From the NCBI GenBank assembly GCA_965662685.1, contig CBFIIQ010000003.1, forward strand, positions 1 through 64,000: 64,000 nucleotides of DNA, in the 5' to 3' direction. Of the stretch, positions 35,800 through 43,185 are shown in pieces; positions within the stretch are counted from its first letter, which is position 1; each line of letters starts with the position of its first letter. Made by a program: the position numbers and the translations under genes. The notes under the pieces were generated by a model. It was given only the letters and a program-made list of their open reading frames with translations, did not search any database and was not told the origin of the DNA. This DNA comes from Eutrophocola sp965662685. GTDB lineage: Bacteria; Pseudomonadota; Gammaproteobacteria; Pseudomonadales; Pseudohongiellaceae.

Positions 35800-37209
35800 A
35801 TGAAAGCTCTGCAACTGCTATATCCGCGCCCACTGCGCGCCATGAACGATCATCTGGCCCGGTTGATTGCCGGCCAGTTGTGGCTGAAGGTCATGCTGGG
35901 TATGGTTGCCGGCATCCTGGTAGGCATTCTCACCGGGCCCTCAATGGGCTGGCTTGATCCCGATACGGCAGCTACCCTGGGCAACTGGCTGGCCTTTCCC
36001 GGGCAGTTGTTTCTGACGCTGGTGCAGATGATTGTGGTACCGCTGGTGTTTGCCTCCATCATTCGAGGCCTGGCGGCTACAGAAAATGTTGAACAGTTAA
36101 AAAAGCTTGGCCTTTCTGTGGTTATTTTTTTCGTTCTTACCACGACGCTGTCTATCATGATTGGGGTTTACCTGGCACTAATCATCAAACCGGGTAATTA
36201 CATTGATTCTGCTTTGTTGAGTAACCTTGAAATCAGTCTCGATGAACCGGTTGTCAATGCCGCAAGCGCGCCTGATTTTGCCATGCTGCCGCAGGTAGTC
36301 ATTAATATGTTTCCGGCCAACCCTCTCAATTCCATGGTGGAAAGCCAGATGTTACAGGTAGTCATTTTTGCCGTGATTTTTGGCATTGCCCTGCTCATGA
36401 CCAGTGCCGAAAGAGCACGTCCACTGCTGGAGTTTATGGGATCACTACAGGAAGTCTGTATGACCATAGTCAGAGGGGCAATGCTGTTGGCACCGGTCGC
36501 TGTATTTGGATTAATGGCACAACTTATATCAAGGATCGGACTGGAAGCGCTGCTGGGTATGGCAATCTATGTGATGACGGTTTTGCTTGGCTTGTTCATT
36601 ATTTTTCTGGGCTTCATGGCCATTATTTTTGTACTGACTCATTACAATCCCCTGGTCTTTATCAAAAATTCCAGAGAATTGCTGTTACTGGCATTTTCAA
36701 CCTCCAGTTCGGCAGCCGTCATGCCATTAACGATTAAAACCGCTGAAGACAAACTTAATGTCAGGCCTTCCATTGCCGAGTTTGTAATTCCCATTGGTGC
36801 GACCATCAATATGAATGGCACCGCGATGTACCAGGGTGTTGCCACTATTTTTCTGGCCCAGGTTTATGGTATTGATCTGAGTGCCAGTGCCTTGATGTTA
36901 CTGGTAGTGGTAGCAGTAGGCGCCAGTATCGGTTCACCGGCAACTCCGGGAGTCGGTATTGTAATTCTTGCCATGGTGCTTGGTACGGTGGGTATCCCTG
37001 CCTCAGGTATCGCGCTGTTACTGGGAGTGGATCGTATACTGGATATGTGCAGAACGGCTGTCAATGTTGCCGGAGATCTGGTGGCCTGCCTGGTAATGGA
37101 TAAGTGGGTAGGAGGCTCAAGTACCAGCGAAGAGGAAACACGACAACAAAAAGAACTGCAGAAAGAACGATTGCTTACCAATGAAGATGTCATCGTAAGG
37201 AAAATTTAG
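35800..37209 (+). CDS. Dicarboxylate/amino acid:cation symporter (DAACS)
   Basis: Sodium- or proton-coupled carrier of glutamate/dicarboxylates. It has the hairpin and transport-domain signatures: AFSTSSSAAVMPLT, NMNGTAMYQGVATIFLAQVYG (the NMxGT site), GSPATPGVGIVIL and VDRILDMCRTAVNVAGD. Eight membrane segments are likely. Substrate is not determined by these motifs. The start is ATG 35800 and it is divergent from the phosphate transporter gene. Confidence 0.93.
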   Translation: MKALQLLYPRPLRAMNDHLARLIAGQLWLKVMLGMVAGILVGILTGPSMGWLDPDTAATLGNWLAFPGQLFLTLVQMIVVPLVFASIIRGLAATENVEQLKKLGLSVVIFFVLTTTLSIMIGVYLALIIKPGNYIDSALLSNLEISLDEPVVNAASAPDFAMLPQVVINMFPANPLNSMVESQMLQVVIFAVIFGIALLMTSAERARPLLEFMGSLQEVCMTIVRGAMLLAPVAVFGLMAQLISRIGLEALLGMAIYVMTVLLGLFIIFLGFMAIIFVLTHYNPLVFIKNSRELLLLAFSTSSSAAVMPLTIKTAEDKLNVRPSIAEFVIPIGATINMNGTAMYQGVATIFLAQVYGIDLSASALMLLVVVAVGASIGSPATPGVGIVILAMVLGTVGIPASGIALLLGVDRILDMCRTAVNVAGDLVACLVMDKWVGGSSTSEEETRQQKELQKERLLTNEDVIVRKI

Positions 37210-37260
37210 AAATTTATTTCTGATGGTTCAAAAAACGGGAATGATTTTTATTTATCAGGG

Positions 37261-38322
37261 TTAATTCTGGAATTCATAAAAGTTAAATGTTGTGTTTTTA
37301 TCTCCATTGACGATCAAAGAACAATCGCCCCAACTTTCAGGAAGTGCCCATTCCACATCAGGTTGATAATCAAGTTCAATAATTTGCGTATTACAAACGA
37401 CATCAATAGAGTCAATTTTTCCATCGATATCAGCGATGGAAAATGTTCGTCGAAATGGAACGAAAAACCATCCAGCTTCTTTTTCAAGAATTTTTCCTTT
37501 AGCGGCTAATGTTAATCCCTGATCCAGCGCCTGTTGAAGTTGCGTAGCTTGTTGGTGCATGTTATCAGCGGTTTTTACATTTCCGAGTTCAAGACGCCGG
37601 TTATAACTTTCCAGAGCATCAAGATAACGACCAAGTGATATCTCAAGATTAAAACGATATTGCAGTGCAATATCCAGTTCTTCACTGGTAAGTTGATTGA
37701 CTTCTGGCAAGGTGGCTCTGGTGATTGCAAGATAAGCAAGATATAAATCCTGCCGCTGCATTTCTATCATGCCAAGTTGCATATTGCCCAGACCTAAATC
37801 ATGAAGGCTGAAAGTTGATTTGGACAGGTTTTCGTTGGCTTGTCTGGCAGCTGGGACCAGACGGTTTTCACTCAGCAGCTTCTGTACTACAGTATACTGG
37901 GTGGTGAATTGCGGTCCGGATATATTTGGGATTTCGGGCAAGTCAAAATTAACTATAACAATATTATTGTGCCAAGCTACCGCATCGCCATTGATAATGG
38001 CAGGTTGAAATTTCCAGGATTCAATAGCGTTTGCAGTGTCTATTATGGGGAATAAAGAAGGCATGAAATCCAGTACATCAATATTCGATGTGCTGCCATC
38101 GGCATTAATGGTAAAACGAACTTTTACCCAGCCTTCAGGCCCGGGCCCAAAGCGAGTTGCCGGGTGCTCGGGGGGAATCACGTCCACAGGTTGTATTTGA
38201 TCAAAGCGATAATTGGACGAATTTATAAAAATATCATGTTGCGCATATATATTAGTGGATAGAACGCAAGTAGTAGAAATGGTCAGAATGGCAATAATGG
38301 ATAAATTCCAGTTAACGTTCAT
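37261..38322 (-). CDS. TonB-C domain at the N-terminus plus helical repeats, exported
   Basis: Exported protein of 353 residues (signal ending NIYAQ). Right after it, residues ~45-120 form a TonB C-terminal-like domain: PPEHPATRFGPGPEGWVKVRFTINADGSTSNIDVLDF, IESWKFQPAIINGD. The remaining ~200 residues look like helical TPR-type repeats. The usual TonB order (anchor, proline linker, C-terminal domain last) is not followed, so it is unlikely to be an energising TonB. ATG 38322 is chosen; a TTG at 38361 is longer but adds a poor signal. A related protein, with the domains in the opposite order, is at 46600. Confidence 0.8.
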   Translation of the reverse strand: MNVNWNLSIIAILTISTTCVLSTNIYAQHDIFINSSNYRFDQIQPVDVIPPEHPATRFGPGPEGWVKVRFTINADGSTSNIDVLDFMPSLFPIIDTANAIESWKFQPAIINGDAVAWHNNIVIVNFDLPEIPNISGPQFTTQYTVVQKLLSENRLVPAARQANENLSKSTFSLHDLGLGNMQLGMIEMQRQDLYLAYLAITRATLPEVNQLTSEELDIALQYRFNLEISLGRYLDALESYNRRLELGNVKTADNMHQQATQLQQALDQGLTLAAKGKILEKEAGWFFVPFRRTFSIADIDGKIDSIDVVCNTQIIELDYQPDVEWALPESWGDCSLIVNGDKNTTFNFYEFQN

Positions 38323-38498
38323 AGAATAGCGTTCAGTTATTTTGCCATGGGATATTGGCAAGCATGTTTATTTTTGGAATGGCTATTTTTTACATTCCAG
38401 GGAAGAAAGCAAATTTTGATAAATAGCGGAATAATAAAATTGAAAAGACTGGAAGGGTGAATTATGCTCTGGTCAATACTAAAACTATTTCTCTAATC

Positions 38499-39554
38499 AT
38501 GAACTCTTCTGAATTATTAATGCAAGCAAGCGAACTTGATTCTCTGGGAAACCATGAAGCGGCAATTAAATTGCTTCTTGGTAGCGCTGAAAAGGGAGAT
38601 ATAGAAGCTAAAACCCAGATTGGGAAGCGAATGATTGTAGGCGATCGTGCCCCTAACTTGCCCAAGGACGGTGTAGGATTTATCGTTGAAGCTGCAGAAG
38701 CAGGAGGTCCAGAAGCACTTTGCCTGCTCAGCGTATTATTTGCATTGGGAATGTATGTAAACCAGGATTGGCAGCAAGCATTGAATGCGCTTCGCATTTC
38801 AGCAGCAAATTACTGGGAAGATGCAAGAAATCAGTTGCTTGCTATAGCATCAGATAGGGAGTTGGTCGCCAAACGCGAGGCCAGAGAAGCTGATCCGGAA
38901 TACTGGTTACAACTTGCTTCATCTGTGGATTTTGACTACTGGTCGAGTCCGCCTGCTTCCAAGATTCTGAGCGAAGATCCGCTCATAAAAATCTATCCGA
39001 ATTTTGTAAATGATGATGTTTGTCGCTGGCTTATTAGTAAAGCGCAGGGCAGATTGACCCGTGCTCAAGTCTATGACTCTGTTAAAAGAACGGTGACAGA
39101 AAGTCATACCCGAACCAATTCAGCTGCAATTTTTAATATGGTGGAAACGGATCTGGTCAACCTGCTTATTCAAATGCGCATGGCTGTATGTACTGGAGTG
39201 AACTTCAGGAATTTTGAAGCGGCTACTGTGTTGCACTATAGCAGTGGCGAGCAAATTTCAGAACATTACGATTTTATTGATCCTAATACGCCTGACTATG
39301 AAAAAGTTATCCGTGAACAGGGACAGCGAATTATTACTTTCATTATTTACTTGAATGATGATTATAGTGGAGGTCAAACTGAATTTCCTGAATTAAATAT
39401 CAGTCATAATGGTAGCAGGGGGGAAGGAATATTTTTTGTAAATGCCTTCCAAGACGGAAGCTCAGATTTACGAACCCTGCATGCAGGCAGGCCGCCCGAG
39501 AATGGGGAAAAATGGATAGCCACTCAATTTATCAGGAATAGTTACGCTTTGTAA
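38499..39554 (+). CDS. 2OG-Fe(II) oxygenase (prolyl 4-hydroxylase type) with helical-repeat N-terminus
   Basis: The N-terminal ~120 residues are helical, Sel1/TPR-like (NHEAAIKLLLGSAEKGDIEAKTQIGKRM). The C-terminal ~190 residues form a P4Hc domain: SEHYDF gives the HxD iron ligands, TLHAGRPPENGEKW the distal His and the Lys that binds 2-oxoglutarate, and IIYLNDDYSGGQTEFPELN is the core strand set. Such proteins hydroxylate proline or other residues; the substrate is unknown. The start is unclear (GTG 38457 or ATG 38499); I use the ATG. Its stop codon overlaps a possible 28-codon ORF. Confidence 0.85.
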   Translation: MNSSELLMQASELDSLGNHEAAIKLLLGSAEKGDIEAKTQIGKRMIVGDRAPNLPKDGVGFIVEAAEAGGPEALCLLSVLFALGMYVNQDWQQALNALRISAANYWEDARNQLLAIASDRELVAKREAREADPEYWLQLASSVDFDYWSSPPASKILSEDPLIKIYPNFVNDDVCRWLISKAQGRLTRAQVYDSVKRTVTESHTRTNSAAIFNMVETDLVNLLIQMRMAVCTGVNFRNFEAATVLHYSSGEQISEHYDFIDPNTPDYEKVIREQGQRIITFIIYLNDDYSGGQTEFPELNISHNGSRGEGIFFVNAFQDGSSDLRTLHAGRPPENGEKWIATQFIRNSYAL

Positions 39555-39640
39555 TGGCTGTTTTTGAGCTTATTACTGCACTATTGATTGAGCTTGGTGT
39601 AGCACTGGTTTATCCTGCTTTTCTACATGCAATAAGATAA
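39554..39640 (+). CDS. Possible 28-residue hydrophobic peptide
   Basis: ATG at 39554 overlaps the stop of the dioxygenase gene (TAATG). The product is mostly hydrophobic (AVFELITALLIELGVALVYP) with HAIR at the end, like a small single-pass membrane peptide. Overlap suggests coupled translation, but no conservation check was possible and it may be chance. Confidence 0.3.
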   Translation: MAVFELITALLIELGVALVYPAFLHAIR

Positions 39641-39650
39641 AAACATAAAA

Positions 39651-40232
39651 ATGATAAATAAATTGTCCATCCTTTTAGCTCTAACCATATCTGTCACTAC
39701 CCCTGTCTGGTCACAACAAAATAGCGTCTATGTTGATATAGCCCCTTGCATGGCTATGACTGATAATGTCAGGCGCCATGCCTGTTATGACTTACTTGAA
39801 CAACAAGTACGTGCTGCAGAGCAGCGGGCAATCGAATTGCCCGTTGTTTCATTGCCTGGAAATATCCCGGCAACTCAGTCAGCAGTAGACATTGCTATTG
39901 AAAATAAAGAGCCCGCCCAACAGAGTAGTGTTGATGGTTTTGGCAGAGAGACACCAGCAACTTCAAGAAATCGTGATATTAATGCGCAAATTCTTGCTAA
40001 TGATGATGGGGAACAGGAACTTGTAGATACCATTGCTGAATTGAGGGAAAGAGTTCCGGGTCAGTGGCAAATAACGCTTACCAGCGGACAGATCTGGAAT
40101 CAGATAAACAGTAAAACCTATCGTCTTCGAGAAGGTATGCAGGTTCGAATTTACCTTTCACCTTTTGGCGGTACTTTTCGTTTATCAGCTACCAATATGA
40201 ATGGTTTTATTCAGGTGCATCGAATTCAATAA
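39651..40232 (+). CDS. Uncharacterised periplasmic protein with C-terminal beta domain
   Basis: A 193-residue exported protein (signal ending VWSQ). The segment IAPCMAMTDNVRRHACYDLLEQQ (paired Cys in a short helix) and the C-terminal WQITLTSGQIWNQINSKTYRLREGMQVRIYLSPFGGTFRLSATNMNGFIQVHRI are familiar from many gammaproteobacterial proteins of unknown role. The middle is low-complexity. It follows the dioxygenase gene by 96 bases and ends just before a bidirectional terminator. Confidence 0.8.
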   Translation: MINKLSILLALTISVTTPVWSQQNSVYVDIAPCMAMTDNVRRHACYDLLEQQVRAAEQRAIELPVVSLPGNIPATQSAVDIAIENKEPAQQSSVDGFGRETPATSRNRDINAQILANDDGEQELVDTIAELRERVPGQWQITLTSGQIWNQINSKTYRLREGMQVRIYLSPFGGTFRLSATNMNGFIQVHRIQ

Positions 40233-40251
40233 AATATCCGGGTTGATAAGA

Positions 40252-40276
40252 AAACGGCGAGCATTGCTCGCCGTTT
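40252..40276. terminator. Bidirectional rho-independent terminator
   Basis: AAACGGCGAGC (40252-40262) and GCTCGCCGTTT (40266-40276) form a perfect 11-bp stem with a 3-base ATT loop. The stem ends in T-rich (plus) and A-rich (T-rich on minus) flanks. It separates the plus-strand 39651 gene from the minus-strand receptor remnant. Confidence 0.8.
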
Positions 40277-40302
40277 CTTGTTATTGAAAATTCTTCAGAG
40301 CA

Positions 40303-41397
40303 TTAAAAGCTTGCTTTAACACCTACGAAGAATCTACGACCAAGGATGTCATAAAAGCCCGCCTCTGTCGTTCCCTGTCCAGAGGTTGGTATATTTCCAT
40401 CCAAATCAGTTTGCGCACCAGTAATAACAGGTTCCTCATCAAAGATATTGTCCAAACCAAAACGCATCACATATTTGTCACTGATATTCCAGCTTCCTGC
40501 CAGATCGAAGACATTGTATGAGTCGTTTGCTCCAACTTGAGGGATTGGATTATCGCCTGCAATGGGTTTAAGCAAAGGATCTGCTTCTGGCAGGTGACGC
40601 CAGCGAAGCGTGAAGTTCCAGTCACTGAATCCATAATTAAAGGTTGTAAACATCCTGTAATCATAGGCACCGTTATTGAGTGATGTGCCGGGATCTGGTC
40701 CAAGACTTCCGGTCCAGTCTATTACCGGTGCAGTTGATGTCGCCTGAGTATCCAGGGTCAACAACGAGTTCCACATAACGTTGACACCAAAATAACCTGG
40801 AATGGCACTAATGCCGATATCCGACAGTTCACTTTGCCAATTAAGAGCAACATCAAGGCCCTGAATCTTCGCAAAACCAGTGTTCTGGTAAGTCACATCG
40901 GTCGGCGAGAGTCCGCCTGATTCAGGGTTACGTTGTATCCGCTGACATGGTCCATAATTGATATCGAAGCCCGGGTTTGCACCAGCATCGAAACACTGTG
41001 CATAAACATTGGGCCCCCCTTCCAGAGCGATCATGTCTTCAATCTCGATAGAGAACCAGTCAAACGATGTGCTCAATCCATCAATAAATGCATTGTCTGA
41101 AGTCGGCTGCCAAACAAGACCAGCTGTCAATGTAGTCGCTTCTTCAGGTTGTACATTCGGATTACCGACCGCATTCACGAACCATAGGGCACCGGCACCA
41201 GCAGGTTGTGGTTCAGCAGGATCATAAAAATCTGCTGCTCCTACCTGTCCCATCAGTTGCTCACAAAGGCCTTGTACCTGAGCCGCATTGGAGTTTACAT
41301 CAGGGTTGGCACTATAAGGTGTTAGTGCATTCAGGCCACATGGGTCGCCAACATTGCCAGACCAGGACTGTGCCTGGGCCTGATATAGCTCGGCGAT
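40303..41397 (-). pseudogene. TonB-dependent receptor, 5'-truncated remnant
   Basis: This encodes the C-terminal ~365 residues of an outer-membrane receptor barrel, ending with the typical aromatic terminus (FFVGVKASF), with FGLDNIFDEEPV and RWRHLP. Homology-like sequence begins at IAELYQAQAQSWSGNVGDPCG; the frame is open upstream only to a stop at 41437-41439 and has no ATG, GTG or TTG before that point. The plug domain, TonB box and signal are absent. The first internal ATG is at 41253 and would give a barrel fragment without a signal. It is therefore almost certainly non-functional; the missing 5' part may have been lost by deletion. Confidence 0.8.
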
Positions 41398-41488
41398 GCA
41401 TGTTGTTAGCCTGCTTTCAAAGAGCTTTTTTGCATTTCATTGAAAGTAATAAAAAAGAAAGAAAAGGTGATCAATAAAAAAATGCTTT

Positions 41489-42148
41489 TTATAGGTTATT
41501 TGCGGCCAATGTGTTCAATGCTTTGCTTAGCTTCTCTAATCCAGATGGGGTTCCAGCACAGCCCTGGGTAATATCAATTTGCAGTCCTCCATTTTCCCGA
41601 TCGTAATTCAGGATGGGTTCTGAACGGGCAATCAACCCATCTTCTGTAGCAAAAACTATGTATTGAAGTAATGGGTCAATGCTGAGATATACCGATGAGC
41701 CATAGCGGGTATCTATCAACCAACCCTGCTTGCCTTGTGGCGTGCTTTCATCAAAAAAATCAAACAGTACATCCGGCGCCAGATTGTGAGAGATGGTAAC
41801 AAGGCTGTTTTGTGCGTTAAGATCGCTAAACCTGCCAGACAGTCTATCCAGTCGGTAGCGGGGCTCGAATCCCAGTAACACACCCAGACCTTTCCATTTT
41901 ACAAAACCGGCATCAAGCTGAAACTGATCACCGAGTACGATGTATTGCTTACTAGTGCAGAAATCCCCCTGTTGTAATTGAGCCATGTAATTAAAATCGG
42001 CCGTTTTTACAAAAGACAGGCGAGCTACCGGGGATTCCTGATTAAAGCGGTCGTAAATATAAAAGGGAGCGGATGACAAGAGTGCCATAACAACAATCAC
42101 TGTTAGTAGCAGCAGTCGTCTTATGTATTTTAGGAGGCGCCGGAACAA
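41489..42148 (-). CDS. Uncharacterised membrane-anchored protein
   Basis: A 219-residue protein with an Arg-rich N-terminus (FRRLLKYIRRLLLL) and one membrane segment (TVIVVMALLSSAPFYIYD), then a soluble domain with no motif I recognise (ASRLSFVKTADF-like strands, DQFQLDAGFVKWKG, GLEKLSKALN). The start is TTG 42148 with AGGA about 8 bases before it. It is preceded by the deacetylase gene at 67 bases on the same strand, so they may be co-transcribed. Confidence 0.75.
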   Translation of the reverse strand: MFRRLLKYIRRLLLLTVIVVMALLSSAPFYIYDRFNQESPVARLSFVKTADFNYMAQLQQGDFCTSKQYIVLGDQFQLDAGFVKWKGLGVLLGFEPRYRLDRLSGRFSDLNAQNSLVTISHNLAPDVLFDFFDESTPQGKQGWLIDTRYGSSVYLSIDPLLQYIVFATEDGLIARSEPILNYDRENGGLQIDITQGCAGTPSGLEKLSKALNTLAANNL

Positions 42149-42215
42149 ATCAAAAATCCTGTTGAATCGGTAACAGTATTCTCGTTCAGACAGGAGGATT
42201 TGTATACAGGAGGTT

Positions 42216-43034
42216 TTAGCTGGACCTGGAGTCCTTGATCAAATCTTCCAGCGTGACAATTTCAAAATCATTGTGAGTTGTGACATGCTCGAGAATACGC
42301 TCACCTACCTTGAGACGATCCGCATCTATACCCATAACATGAGGATGCCAGATAAAGAGAAAATATTTGTCATCTCTTACCGCCGCATCCAGTGCCTCAA
42401 GCCAATCTTGCTCGACAGCCGCATTGTCTTGTTTCTGCCAGAGCCAGTGACTGGCATCGACCCCTTTCCATTCCCAGGGAACAGACCACAGTGTTTTGGT
42501 GAGCTGACAAATTTCGCCTCCATCCTGACCGGAAGGGCAAAGACTAGAATCTATGGTATAACCAAGGTCAGTGATGATTTCGCTGGTAAAGCGGGTACGT
42601 TTGCCGCCCGGGGCGCGAAAAGCACGTGGACGTGAACCTGCTCTTTCTATGGCTTCAGTAGCTCGACCGGCTATTTCAAGTGCCTGGTCATAATCAAGCG
42701 ACGACCACAATTCGTGCTGCCAGCCATGCATGCCCAGGCTGTGGCCAGCCTCCAATATGCTCTCAATTCTGTCGGGGTAAGCTTCGGCACTCCAGCCTTC
42801 GATAAAGTGGGTAATACAGACGTTATAGCGACGATAAAGGTCGAGTAGGGCGGGAAAGCCTTTTTCAAGTGCTGGACGTTCTCCCGGCTCGCGGGGTTGG
42901 CTGATGACGCCCCGACCAAGATCAGCAGCATCCCCCAGATTGTCCATTGTAAAACAAATTTTAGCTGTCATAGGCGCACGATAGCTGCTACGGGAAAGGC
43001 GCGAAGGATACTTGAGGCGGAGGTAAAAATCCAT
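42216..43034 (-). CDS. Polysaccharide deacetylase family protein
   Basis: NodB-fold hydrolase. ICFTMDNLGDAADLG is the first metal motif (with D and N in place of the usual DD), GHSLGMHGWQHELWSSL the His-box (HxxxH type), and RAFRAPGGKRTR the RAPxG motif; FIWHPHVMG is the final histidine. The family acts on N- or O-acetyl groups of chitin-like, peptidoglycan or other polymers, or on small amides; the substrate is unknown. No signal peptide is visible, so it is cytoplasmic or peripheral. Start at ATG 43034 (AGGCGAG upstream); a shorter start, ATG 42971, is possible. Confidence 0.87.
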   Translation of the reverse strand: MDFYLRLKYPSRLSRSSYRAPMTAKICFTMDNLGDAADLGRGVISQPREPGERPALEKGFPALLDLYRRYNVCITHFIEGWSAEAYPDRIESILEAGHSLGMHGWQHELWSSLDYDQALEIAGRATEAIERAGSRPRAFRAPGGKRTRFTSEIITDLGYTIDSSLCPSGQDGGEICQLTKTLWSVPWEWKGVDASHWLWQKQDNAAVEQDWLEALDAAVRDDKYFLFIWHPHVMGIDADRLKVGERILEHVTTHNDFEIVTLEDLIKDSRSS

Positions 43035-43185
43035 TGGTTTACTCGCCTAAAATCACTGCCATGGCAACATAAAGAGTCGCCTGGAAGCTGAATTCCCCTT
43101 GGTTTGGGAGGGACATAAAACAGAAAATATCGTTACCGCGGTCAATCAGGTAAATAAGCCTTTCTGCACACACATTTGTACAAGC

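Noticed and set aside
41208..41477. Plus-strand 89-codon frame across the receptor remnant
   Set aside because: It is antisense to the receptor frame with no ribosome-binding site.
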